DNA from: Actinomycetes bacterium
GTDB taxonomy: Bacteria; Actinomycetota; Actinomycetes; Actinomycetales; Microbacteriaceae
NCBI GenBank assembly: GCA_023431405.1
Contig: JAEYVZ010000048.1
Span: 1-27,755 of the forward strand
Direction of reading: 5' to 3'
Length of the DNA: 27,755 nt
Below, in pieces: positions 7,079 to 13,713 of the stretch; within the stretch, counting starts at the first letter, position 1; each line of letters opens with the position of its first letter. The notes beneath the pieces are model-generated. The model was not told the origin of the DNA and searched no databases. It saw only the letters and a program-made list of their open reading frames with translations. The position numbers and the translations under genes are program-made.

Positions 7079-7255
7079 ATGGAGAGAAGCAGCATCTGGA
7101 CCATCGTCGGTGTGATCGTGGCGGTGGTCATCGCCTGGGTCGTCGTCGACGTGCTCTTCAGCCTGCTGTTCTTCATCGGCAAGCTGATGATCGTGGCCCT
7201 GGTCGCCGTCGTGGTGTACTTCCTGCTGCACCGGGCGGTCGCGCGCCGCGACTGA
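7079..7255 (+). CDS. Small membrane protein, 58 residues
   Basis: The reading frame begins ATG GAG AGA AGC and ends in TGA at 7253-7255. It encodes 58 residues: a short polar start (MERSSIW), two hydrophobic stretches (about residues 8-31 and 38-50) broken by FFIGK, and a basic tail HRAVARRD. Two short membrane helices with the C-terminus inside fit the charge pattern. GAGAGA and GAGGG lie upstream of the ATG. Codon use matches the neighbours, and TAGCCT at 7043 could drive it. It belongs to no family I can name. Confidence 0.7.
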   Translation: MERSSIWTIVGVIVAVVIAWVVVDVLFSLLFFIGKLMIVALVAVVVYFLLHRAVARRD

Positions 7256-7295
7256 CCCGCCTCCGCGACCGGTTCCAGTGTCGGTGCCCGCTCGT

Positions 7296-7301
7296 TACGG
7301 T
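7296..7301 (+). promoter_or_regulatory. -10 box of the PEP-mutase-family gene
   Basis: TACGGT ends exactly six bases before the ATG at 7308, so the transcript would be leaderless or nearly so. TTCCAG 17 bases upstream is a weak -35. It supports ATG 7308 over the in-frame GTG at 7278. Confidence 0.45.
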
Positions 7302-7307
7302 GGCGGT

Positions 7308-8156
7308 ATGACCTCTGAGACCAGCCCCGCATCCCCCACCGCCGCCCAGCGTCCCCAGAGCGCCCAGAGCGCCCAGAGCGCCCAGAGTGCCCTGCGCGCC
7401 CAGACGCTGTCTTCTCTGCACGCCGCCCCGGAGATCCTGCGGGTGGTCAACGTGTGGGATGTCGTGTCTGCCCAGGCCGTGCTCGCGCTGCCCGAGACCA
7501 AGGCGATCGCGACGGCGGGTCATTCGATCGCGGCGACCTTCGGATACGCCGATGGCGAGAACATCCCGCGCGACCTCATGCTCGACATGGTCGCGCGCAT
7601 CGTCGCCGTCGCGGGCGACGTGCCGGTCAGCGCCGACCTCGACGCGGGCTTCGGCGACGCGGGAGACACGGTACGTCGCGCGATCGGGGTGGGGGCCGTC
7701 GGCGCGAACGTCGAAGACCGGCTCAAGCCGCTCGATGAGTCGGTCGCCGTCGTCGAGGCGATCGTGGCGGCGGGGGAGGCGGAGGGCGTGCCCTTCGCGC
7801 TCAATGCCCGCACCGACGCCTTCGTGCGGGCGGGCGACCGTCCGGTCGAGCAATCGCTGGCGGATGCGATCGAGCGCGGCCGCGCATATCTCGACGCCGG
7901 CGCCGACCTCGTGTTCGTCCCCGGCATCCTCGACGCCGACACGACACGGCGCCTCGTGGAGGGGATCGGGGAGCGCAAGGTGTCGGTCATCGGTCTTCCG
8001 GGTGCGCTGACCGCCGCCGAGTACGAGGCGCTGGGCGTCGCCCGCATCTCGTACGGGCCGTTGCCGCAGCGGGTCGCCCTCACGGCGCTGCAGGACGTCG
8101 CGAAGAGCCTGTACGCAGACGGTGTCATCCCGTCGTCGACACGCGCTCTCAACTGA
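7308..8156 (+). CDS. Isocitrate lyase/PEP mutase family protein
   Basis: A 282-residue TIM-barrel enzyme of the PEP mutase/isocitrate lyase superfamily. These enzymes make or break C-C or C-P bonds next to a carboxylate, using Mg. Metal and substrate residues seen are Asp110 and Asp112 in VSADLDAGFGD, Glu136-Asp137 in GANVEDRL and Arg168 in ALNARTDAF. The Cys-containing loop (KKCGH) of true isocitrate lyase is absent, so it is not that enzyme; a lyase or phosphonopyruvate-type role remains open. Residues 1-36 form an Ala/Ser/Gln-rich tail encoded in part by a 9-bp tandem repeat. It is a single gene with no Shine-Dalgarno and a -10 box six bases before the ATG. Confidence 0.87.
   Translation: MTSETSPASPTAAQRPQSAQSAQSAQSALRAQTLSSLHAAPEILRVVNVWDVVSAQAVLALPETKAIATAGHSIAATFGYADGENIPRDLMLDMVARIVAVAGDVPVSADLDAGFGDAGDTVRRAIGVGAVGANVEDRLKPLDESVAVVEAIVAAGEAEGVPFALNARTDAFVRAGDRPVEQSLADAIERGRAYLDAGADLVFVPGILDADTTRRLVEGIGERKVSVIGLPGALTAAEYEALGVARISYGPLPQRVALTALQDVAKSLYADGVIPSSTRALN
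7355..7390 (+). repeat. 9-bp tandem repeat (four copies) inside coding sequence
   Basis: Four copies of CCAGAGCGC, the last with C changed to T (CCAGAGTGC), lie in frame near the start of the PEP-mutase-family gene and encode repeated Ser-Ala-Gln. Gain or loss of copies would change protein length by three residues without a frameshift. Confidence 0.9.
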
Positions 8157-8228
8157 ATCGCGCCCCGAAACGCGAGGCGAATCGGCGGCGACCGCCACAG
8201 ACCCTGGACCCCGACCATGCTTGCCCGA

Positions 8229-8234
8229 CATGAT
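8229..8234 (+). promoter_or_regulatory. Possible -10 box of the NTF2-like/DUF5671 pair
   Basis: CATGAT differs from TATGAT at one base and ends six bases before the ATG at 8241, the same spacing as the other start-proximal promoters here. TGGACC about 18 bases upstream is a weak -35. No Shine-Dalgarno is present. Confidence 0.35.
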
Positions 8235-8240
8235 GGCGGC

Positions 8241-8699
8241 ATGGACTCCACCCCCCGAAGGCCTGACCGCACCCTCCTGATCGTCGTCGCGATCGTCGTC
8301 GCTCTCGTCGTGATCGCGCTCGTCGTCGTGTTCACCCGCGGCAGCGATGAGCAGCTCGACCCCGCGACGCCGCAGGGGGTGGTGCAGCAGTACGCGCAGG
8401 CGCTCATGGCCGGCGACGAGACCGAGGCTCGCACGTTCCTGACGAGCGCGGTGCAGGACGACTGCGAGCGCGCGGAGACGAACTCGATGGACGGGGTGCG
8501 CCTCGTGCTGGAGTCGACGACCGAGCGCGACGACACCGCCCGCGTCGACGTGTCGGTCGTGTACTCGTCGAACGGCGGCATCTTCGGCCCGTCCGAGTAC
8601 CGCAGCGAAGAGCAGTTCCGGCTCGTCCGCGAAGGTGCACGCTGGGCGATCGAGGCCACGCCGTGGCAGTTCACGATCTGTGCGGAGACCGTCCGATGA
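8241..8699 (+). CDS. Membrane-anchored NTF2-like protein of unknown function
   Basis: A 152-residue protein with a basic N-terminus and one membrane helix (about residues 12-32, rich in Ile/Val) that would place the rest outside. The outer domain has the pattern of small NTF2-like/DUF4878-type folds: PQGVVQQYAQALMAGDETEAR, a central TSAVQDDCER, then beta strands up to ARWAIEATPWQFTIC. Two cysteines could pair. The ATG at 8241 is preferred to upstream in-frame starts because of the -10-like CATGAT. The stop overlaps the start of the next gene (ATGA), so the two are translationally coupled and probably act together. Confidence 0.75.
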   Translation: MDSTPRRPDRTLLIVVAIVVALVVIALVVVFTRGSDEQLDPATPQGVVQQYAQALMAGDETEARTFLTSAVQDDCERAETNSMDGVRLVLESTTERDDTARVDVSVVYSSNGGIFGPSEYRSEEQFRLVREGARWAIEATPWQFTICAETVR

Positions 8700-10351
8700 G
8701 CGCGGATGCCACGGCCACCGACGGCACAGGACGGCTCGGCGCGTCCGGTCCCGACACGACGCCCGCCCGTGGGGCGCAGGGAACGGTGCGCCGTCTCATC
8801 GTCTTCACGATCCTGTTCGTGCTGGTCACGGTCGCCGCCTCGGGGGTCGCGGGGCTCTTCGGCCGGCTTCTCGAAGCGCCGTCGACGGTGGGCGACGATC
8901 CGGCGGGGCTCGCCTTGTCGCTCGCGTTCGCCCTCATCGGGGGGCCGCTCGCGGCTGTCCTGTGGTGGTTCCTGTGGCGCCGGCTCGAGGGATCCGACCG
9001 CGCCTCGGTCGCCTGGGGGCTCTACCTCGCGGCGATCACGACCGTGGCGCTCGTGACGTTCACGACATCGCTGCTGGCTGTCGCCTCCGACGCGATCGGT
9101 GGAAGCTGGTCGCCGTCGGCGTTCGGCACCGGCGCCGCGTGGCTCCTCGTCTGGATGGCCCACCGGCTGATGGCCGCCCACCCGCGCAAGGGCCCGCTGC
9201 GACTGGCGACGGTCGCGCCGGTGCTGGGCGCCGCGTACGGACTGATCCTCGCGGCCGGCGGGGCGATCGCCGCCGCGACGGTGCTCTTCGACGCGGCGGC
9301 GCTGCCCGACGAGATCGTGATCGGTGCCCCGTGGTGGCGCCCCGCGCTGCAGTCGGCGGCGTGGTCGGTCGGTGGCGCGATCATCTGGTGGTGGCACTGG
9401 CAACGCGACCGGGTGCGTGACCTGTCGGGCGGTTTCGCCGACGTCATCCTCGTCCTCACCGGCATCCTGGGCGCTGCCGCGGTGTCGCTCGGCGGGCTCG
9501 GCACGGCGCTCTACGTGGCCCTGCGCGCCATCGCCGACCGCTCCGAACCGTGGCCGGTCATCCTCGAACCGCTGGGAACGGCGGTCGCCGCCGCCGGCAT
9601 CGGGGCGATCGTGTGGATCTACCACCGCGGGATCGTGGGCGATGCCGCAGGCGGGCGAGGCGCGGCCACCCTCTCGGCCGCGAGGCTCGTCGAGGCGGGG
9701 CTGGGCCTCGTCTCCGCGGCATCCGGCATCGGCGTGATCGTCAACGCCCTCCTGGCGACGCTCGCGCCGCCCCTCGCGGGTGAAGATCCGCGGGCGCTGC
9801 TCCTGGGCGGCATCGCCGCGCTCCTCGTGGGCGCCCCGGTGTGGTGGTGGGCGTGGCGGCCCGGACGCGCGGCAGCGGATGCCGGCACCACCGGCCGCCG
9901 TGTGTATCTCGTGACGGTCTTCGGCGTGAGTGCCGTGGTCGCGATCGTCTCGGTGCTCATCATCGGCTCACGCATCTTCGAGGTGGCGCTCGATTCGAGC
10001 GGCGGGAACATCGTCGAACGCACCCGGGCGCCGTTCGGCCTGCTGCTGGCGACCGCGCTGGTGGCCGCCTATCACTTCGCGGTGTGGCGCCGCGATCGCG
10101 CCCTCGTGCCACCGAGCGCCGCCCGGGCGATCGACCGGGTCATCGTCGTGGCGGGAGGCGACGCGAGCGCCGTCGAGGCGGCCGTCCGCGAGGCGACCGG
10201 CGCCTCCGTGACGGTGTGGGGCCGCGCCGATGTCGATGCGGCGCCGTCGCCGGAGACGGTGCTCGCCGCGCTCTCAGGCGTGCGGGCGCATCGCGTCATG
10301 GTGCTGGTCGGTGCCGCCGGAGACGTCGAGGCGGTGCCGCTGCGCGACTGA
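8696..10351 (+). CDS. DUF5671 multi-spanning membrane protein with cytosolic tail
   Basis: A 551-residue polytopic protein. After a polar N-terminus of about 30 residues it has a dozen or more membrane helices arranged as repeats. Each repeat ends in an aromatic/basic signature at the membrane edge, such as LWWFLWRRL, WWWHWQRDRV, VWIYHRG, WWWAWRPGR and YHFAVWRRDRA. This fits the actinobacterial DUF5671 family as I remember it. The last 75 or so residues are soluble, with a strand pattern RVIVVAGG and RVMVLVGA that suggests a small alpha/beta domain. The start is ATG 8696, overlapping the upstream stop by four bases. No catalytic motif is visible, and transport or signalling is a guess. Confidence 0.75.
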   Translation: MSADATATDGTGRLGASGPDTTPARGAQGTVRRLIVFTILFVLVTVAASGVAGLFGRLLEAPSTVGDDPAGLALSLAFALIGGPLAAVLWWFLWRRLEGSDRASVAWGLYLAAITTVALVTFTTSLLAVASDAIGGSWSPSAFGTGAAWLLVWMAHRLMAAHPRKGPLRLATVAPVLGAAYGLILAAGGAIAAATVLFDAAALPDEIVIGAPWWRPALQSAAWSVGGAIIWWWHWQRDRVRDLSGGFADVILVLTGILGAAAVSLGGLGTALYVALRAIADRSEPWPVILEPLGTAVAAAGIGAIVWIYHRGIVGDAAGGRGAATLSAARLVEAGLGLVSAASGIGVIVNALLATLAPPLAGEDPRALLLGGIAALLVGAPVWWWAWRPGRAAADAGTTGRRVYLVTVFGVSAVVAIVSVLIIGSRIFEVALDSSGGNIVERTRAPFGLLLATALVAAYHFAVWRRDRALVPPSAARAIDRVIVVAGGDASAVEAAVREATGASVTVWGRADVDAAPSPETVLAALSGVRAHRVMVLVGAAGDVEAVPLRD

Positions 10352-10378
10352 GGGAGGCGGGTGCGGGCCGCGTGCAGG

Positions 10379-11416
10379 TCAGACGAACCGCACCCAGTTG
10401 GCGCCCGCGCCCGTCTCGGCGCGCTGCAGCAGGGTGAGGGCATCTTCGTCGACCGCGTAGAGCGAGACCGTCGTGGAGCGCTCGCCCGCGGCGACCAGGA
10501 ACGCGCCGTCTGGGCTCACCGCGAAGCCGCGCGGCTGAGGCTCGGTGACGAAGAAGCGTTCCGGCGCACGGAGGGAGCCATCGGCGTTCACCGACACCGC
10601 GGCGAGGGTGCTCTCGGTGCGCTCCGAGGCCCACAGGTGGTGAGAGCCTGCGGCGTGGAGATCCGCTCCCCAGATGTAGTGGTTCGCGCGCGGGTCGGCG
10701 CCGAACTCGCTGTGTCCGAGTCCCTTCGAAGGGTCGACGGCGCTCGCCGCGCCCTGCAGCGCGAGCGTGCCGTCGGCGGTGTCGCGCGCGAAGTGCAGCA
10801 CCTCGCCGGAGAACTCGGTGAGCACGTAGACGGCATCCTCGGTCTCGTTCAGCACGAGGTGCCGAGGTCCGCTGCCGGCGGGCGCCGACACGGTCTCGGG
10901 GCTGAGCGGCTCCAGTCGAAGGTCGTCGCCCAGGCGGTACTGCGCGACGAGGTCGGCACCCAACGACACGAAGTATGCGAAGCGGCCATCGGAGCTTGCG
11001 AGCACGGAGTGAAGGTTCGGGTACTCGATCACTGAGACCGGTTCGCCGACGACGCCGTCGGTGATCGGCGCGCTGATGCCGTAGCCGCCGCTGTAGGCCG
11101 CTCCGAGCAGAGCGGTGCCGTCACGCGTGAGGGCGAGGTAGTTCATACCGCCGCGGGGGAGGGCGAGGCGGGAGCGGGGGGTGAGCGTGCCCGTCTCGCG
11201 GTCGAGGGCGAGAGTGACGATGCCGGCGGGTTCGCCCGCGGCGTCGCCCTTCACCGCTGCATAGACGAGACCCCGTGCCGCGTCGACGGCGAACGTCGAG
11301 CATCCCGTGAGACCGGGGGTGACGGCGAGGGGTTCGAGGCCGGATCCGGTGAAGCGGAACGTGCTGATGCTGCCGTCGCCGGCGTTCGCGACGAGGACGA
11401 GAGAAGGCTGGCTCAC
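10379..11416 (-). CDS. pgl: 6-phosphogluconolactonase, YbhE-type beta-propeller
   Basis: A 345-residue seven-bladed propeller lactonase (lactonase_7 family). It hydrolyses 6-phosphogluconolactone to 6-phosphogluconate in the oxidative pentose phosphate pathway. Visible family signatures are GGMNYLALTRDG, GSGPRHLVLNETEDAVYVLTE and QPRGFAVSPDGAFLVAAGE, with the repeated blade motif of a Gly/Asp turn followed by hydrophobic strands. The start is GTG 11416, with TAGCAT ending six bases upstream and no Shine-Dalgarno, so translation is probably leaderless. It is a single gene, convergent with the DUF5671 gene (27 bases apart); no zwf or gnd lies nearby. The lactonase superfamily is broad, so another lactone substrate is possible. 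Confidence 0.82.
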   Translation of the reverse strand: MSQPSLVLVANAGDGSISTFRFTGSGLEPLAVTPGLTGCSTFAVDAARGLVYAAVKGDAAGEPAGIVTLALDRETGTLTPRSRLALPRGGMNYLALTRDGTALLGAAYSGGYGISAPITDGVVGEPVSVIEYPNLHSVLASSDGRFAYFVSLGADLVAQYRLGDDLRLEPLSPETVSAPAGSGPRHLVLNETEDAVYVLTEFSGEVLHFARDTADGTLALQGAASAVDPSKGLGHSEFGADPRANHYIWGADLHAAGSHHLWASERTESTLAAVSVNADGSLRAPERFFVTEPQPRGFAVSPDGAFLVAAGERSTTVSLYAVDEDALTLLQRAETGAGANWVRFV

Positions 11417-11422
11417 GGTTCG

Positions 11423-11428
11423 ATGCTA
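11423..11428 (-). promoter_or_regulatory. -10 box of the lactonase gene
   Basis: TAGCAT on the minus strand (11428-11423) is followed by six bases and then the GTG start, which implies a leaderless transcript. Confidence 0.5.
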
Positions 11429-11489
11429 GGCGGTGTGCGCGCGCCGCGCGCCGCGCGGCGGTGACGGCGCTCCTGTCGTGGGGGCGCGT

Positions 11490-11495
11490 TAGCCT
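11490..11495 (+). promoter_or_regulatory. -10 box of the Nudix gene
   Basis: TAGCCT ends six bases before the ATG at 11502. The intervening GAGGGG could serve as a very close ribosome site, but the spacing favours leaderless initiation. Confidence 0.5.
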
Positions 11496-11501
11496 GAGGG
11501 G

Positions 11502-12224
11502 ATGTCCGCCGAGCCCGATCGTCCTGCCGCGACGGCGCACGCGTCCGCCGATGCGGTGGGGGCGCGCGCGCAACTGGCGCGGCTCGCGGCCGACGGAGGC
11601 TCGGTGTTCGCGCGGGAGCTGCCGCCCGTCACCTTCGACCCCCGCCCCGCGGCCGTGCTCATCCTCTTCGGCATCCTCGACGGCCGGCCGAGCGGGTACG
11701 AAGCCGATGCCGTGTCGAGCGATCTCGACGTCTTGCTGCTCGCACGTGCCACCACCCTGCGCTCCCATCCCGGACAGGTGGCCTTCCCGGGAGGGCGTGT
11801 CGATCCGGGCGACGCCGACACGATCGCCGCAGCGCTGCGGGAGGCGCAGGAGGAGACGGGGCTCGATCCGGCGGGCGTCGAGGTGCTGGGAACCCTGGCG
11901 GAGATCCCCCTCGACTACTCGCGGCATCTGGTGACCCCGGTGCTCGGGTGGTGGCGGCATCCTTCGCCGGTCGGCGTCGTCGACGAGGCGGAGTCGACGG
12001 CGGTGTTCCGTGCGCCCGTCGCCGATCTCCTCGACCCGGGCAATCGCGGTTCGACGGTGGTGCGCCGCGACGGCCGTGAGTTCCGCAGCCCCGCGTTCCT
12101 CGTGCGTCACGATGCCGGGCACCACCTCGTCTGGGGGTTCACGGGCATCGTGCTCGACTCGCTGTTCACCCGCCTCGGCTGGAGCGAGCCGTGGGACGCC
12201 ACCCGCGAGTTCCCGCTCGACTGA
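11502..12224 (+). CDS. Nudix CoA pyrophosphatase (NudL/YeaB type)
   Basis: A 240-residue Nudix hydrolase. The segment LRSHPGQVAFPGG just before the Nudix box is the family signature of coenzyme A pyrophosphatases, which split CoA and its derivatives into 4'-phosphopantetheine and 3',5'-ADP. The box itself runs from Gly98 (GGRVDPGDAD) to REAQEETGL (about residues 113-121), with the metal-binding Glu pair intact. The first 45 residues are a variable Ala-rich region. It is a single gene lying divergently from the lactonase gene, with 85 bases between the starts. Confidence 0.88.
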   Translation: MSAEPDRPAATAHASADAVGARAQLARLAADGGSVFARELPPVTFDPRPAAVLILFGILDGRPSGYEADAVSSDLDVLLLARATTLRSHPGQVAFPGGRVDPGDADTIAAALREAQEETGLDPAGVEVLGTLAEIPLDYSRHLVTPVLGWWRHPSPVGVVDEAESTAVFRAPVADLLDPGNRGSTVVRRDGREFRSPAFLVRHDAGHHLVWGFTGIVLDSLFTRLGWSEPWDATREFPLD

Positions 12225-12271
12225 GAAGACGTGCCCCGACGACCACTCGGGACGCGGGCCTGTAATCACCG

Positions 12272-12294
12272 GCCCGGGTCGTGTCAACCCGGGC
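12272..12294 (+). other. GC-rich stem-loop after the Nudix gene
   Basis: GCCCGGGT (12272-12279) and ACCCGGGC (12287-12294) form a perfect 8-bp stem with a 7-base loop. No T run follows. It may weakly terminate the Nudix transcript or be part of the SDR control region. Confidence 0.5.
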
Positions 12295-12323
12295 GCGCGT
12301 TCGTGCGCCCTCGCACAGACTGA

Positions 12324-12362
12324 CCTCGCGGTACCGGGGATCCCTCGCGGTACCGGGGATCC
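12324..12362 (+). repeat. Perfect 19-bp tandem repeat upstream of the SDR gene
   Basis: The unit CCTCGCGGTACCGGGGATC occurs twice head-to-tail (12324-12342, 12343-12361), and the next base also matches. Each copy contains the palindrome CGGTACCG. The repeat ends 33 bases before the SDR ATG, in a 170-base non-coding stretch, so it is a candidate paired operator. A recent 19-base duplication is the alternative. Confidence 0.9.
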
Positions 12363-12394
12363 ATCGAGCACCGGCACCCCGCCGAGGAGGACTC

Positions 12395-13291
12395 ATGACA
12401 CGCGACCAGTACACCTTCACCGACCCGGCGAAGCTCTACTCCGACATCGAACCGCAGAAGCAGCACATGCCTGAGCCCGGGCTCGACGCCCGCCTCGCGC
12501 CGAAGGCCGACCTCGGCGAGGAGACATACCGGGGAACGGGCCGGCTTCAGGGGCGTAAAGCCCTCATCACCGGCGGCGACTCGGGCATCGGCGCGGCCAC
12601 GGCGATCGCCTTCGCCCGTGAGGGCGCCGATGTCGCGCTGTCGTACCTTCCCGAGGAGCAGGAGGATGCCGAGCGGATCGCGGCCATCGCCCGGGAAGCA
12701 GGCGTGACCGTCGCCACTCTTCCCGGAGACCTGCGCGACCGTGACTACTGCCGGAGCCTGGTGGACGACGCGGTGTCGGCGCTGGGCGGTCTCGACATCG
12801 TCGTCAACAACGGCGGCAAGCAGGTCTATCAGGAGTCGCTCGAGGAGCTCAGCGACGAGCAGTTCGACGACACGTTCAAGACGAACGTGTACGCGATGTT
12901 CTGGATCACCAAGGCCGCCCTCCCGCACCTTCCGGCGGGATCGACGATCATCAACACCACATCGATCCAGGCGTACTCGCCGTCGGAGATGCTCGTCGAC
13001 TACGCCTCGACGAAGGCGACCATCAACGCCTTCACCAAAGCGCTCGCCCAGCAGCTCGCCCCCCAGGGCATCCGCGTGAACGCGGTGGCTCCGGGCCCCA
13101 TCTGGACGCCGCTGCAGCCCAGCGACGGCCAGCCGCCGGAGAAGCTCGAGAAGTTCGGCGAGGAGACGCCCCTCGGCCGCATGGGCCAGCCCGCCGAGCT
13201 CGCGCCCGCGTACGTGTTCCTGGCATCCGCCGAGTCGAGCTACGTCGCGGGCGAGACGCTCAACGTCAACGGGGGGATGGTGGCTCCGTGA
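12395..13291 (+). CDS. SDR family oxidoreductase (YghA/general-stress type)
   Basis: A 298-residue classical short-chain dehydrogenase with an N-terminal extension of about 50 residues (TFTDPAKLYSDIEPQKQHMP...) typical of the YghA/Gsp39-like group. The NAD(P) motif is TGGDSGIG at residues 59-66, and VVNNGGKQ follows. The catalytic residues are Ser190, Tyr203 and Lys207 (YASTK). The C-terminus VNGGMVAP is usual for the fold. GAGGAGG precedes the ATG. The extended group is linked to general stress responses in other bacteria, but its substrate is unknown. The stop overlaps the next small gene by four bases. Confidence 0.9.
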   Translation: MTRDQYTFTDPAKLYSDIEPQKQHMPEPGLDARLAPKADLGEETYRGTGRLQGRKALITGGDSGIGAATAIAFAREGADVALSYLPEEQEDAERIAAIAREAGVTVATLPGDLRDRDYCRSLVDDAVSALGGLDIVVNNGGKQVYQESLEELSDEQFDDTFKTNVYAMFWITKAALPHLPAGSTIINTTSIQAYSPSEMLVDYASTKATINAFTKALAQQLAPQGIRVNAVAPGPIWTPLQPSDGQPPEKLEKFGEETPLGRMGQPAELAPAYVFLASAESSYVAGETLNVNGGMVAP

Positions 13292-13491
13292 CCGGTACGG
13301 CGGGCGCCGACGACATGACCCCCGACGAGAAGCGGCGCGACCAGCTGCTGCGGGCGGCGGGGTCGACGGAGGCGGATGCCGCGCCCCGCATCGAGGTCAG
13401 CGAGCATGACGGCGTCACGCGCATCGACATCGCCGACGACGCCGCGGTGCGTCCGGGTCCGGGGCCGGGGGTCGCGCCGGAAGAGGAGTGA
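13288..13491 (+). CDS. Small acidic hypothetical protein coupled to the SDR gene
   Basis: Starts with GTG at 13288, overlapping the SDR stop (GTGA), and encodes 67 residues. The sequence is polar and acidic: TPDEKRRDQLLRAAGSTEAD, then a short strand-like VTRIDIADDAAV and a Pro/Gly tail ending PEEE. There is no signal peptide or membrane segment. Codon use matches the neighbours and the overlap suggests translational coupling. I do not recognise a family. It could be a stress-related accessory of the SDR protein, or simply a lineage-specific small protein. Confidence 0.6.
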   Translation: MTGTAGADDMTPDEKRRDQLLRAAGSTEADAAPRIEVSEHDGVTRIDIADDAAVRPGPGPGVAPEEE

Positions 13492-13519
13492 GCGGGACGG
13501 CCGCCTCGTCGCTTGCTGG

Positions 13520-13525
13520 TAGGAT
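13520..13525 (+). promoter_or_regulatory. -10 box of the tRNA-Ser gene
   Basis: TAGGAT lies eight bases before the first base of the mature tRNA, so the precursor would have almost no 5' leader. No clear -35 is visible. Confidence 0.5.
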
Positions 13526-13533
13526 CGACGATT

Positions 13534-13624
13534 GGAAGTGTGTCCGAGCGGCCTAAGGAGCATGGCTGGAATCCATGTACACGGTTTTCCCGTGTCGCAG
13601 GTTCAAATCCTGTCACTTCCGCCA
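13534..13624 (+). tRNA. tRNA-Ser (anticodon GGA)
   Basis: The acceptor stem GGAAGTG pairs with CACTTCC. The D arm is TCCGAGCGGCCTAAGGAG, the serine type. The anticodon stem CATGG/CCATG holds the loop CTGGAAT with anticodon GGA (reads UCC and UCU). A long variable arm, ACACGG-TTTT-CCCGTGT, identifies a class II serine tRNA. The T arm is GCAGG-TTCAAAT-CCTGT. The discriminator base is G at 13621, and the CCA end is encoded (13622-13624). A large structured terminator follows within four bases. Confidence 0.97.
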
Positions 13625-13627
13625 GAA

Positions 13628-13698
13628 CGAAGAGCGTCACCCCGGCTGTTGAACCAGCCGGCTGGGAAACCAGCGCAGGGGTGGCGCTCTTCGCTTTT
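13628..13698 (+). terminator. Structured terminator after tRNA-Ser
   Basis: An outer 16-bp stem pairs 13628-13643 with 13678-13693 (one G-U pair) and is followed by CTTTTCGG, as in an intrinsic terminator. The loop itself folds: CCGGCTG/CAGCCGG (13642-13648 with 13655-13661) and GCTGG-GAAA-CCAGC (13661-13674) with a GNRA tetraloop. The two inner hairpins compete for a few bases at their junction and at the stem base. It also faces the 3' end of the minus-strand transglutaminase gene 16 bases away. Confidence 0.85.
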
Positions 13699-13713
13699 CG
13701 GTTGGGGCGTTGC

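Noticed and set aside
12259..12287. Minus-strand promoter TTGACA-17-TACAGG after the Nudix gene
   Set aside because: The -35 is perfect, but TACAGG lacks the final T and there is no gene to the left on that strand; it would only give antisense RNA to the Nudix gene. Kept as a curiosity.
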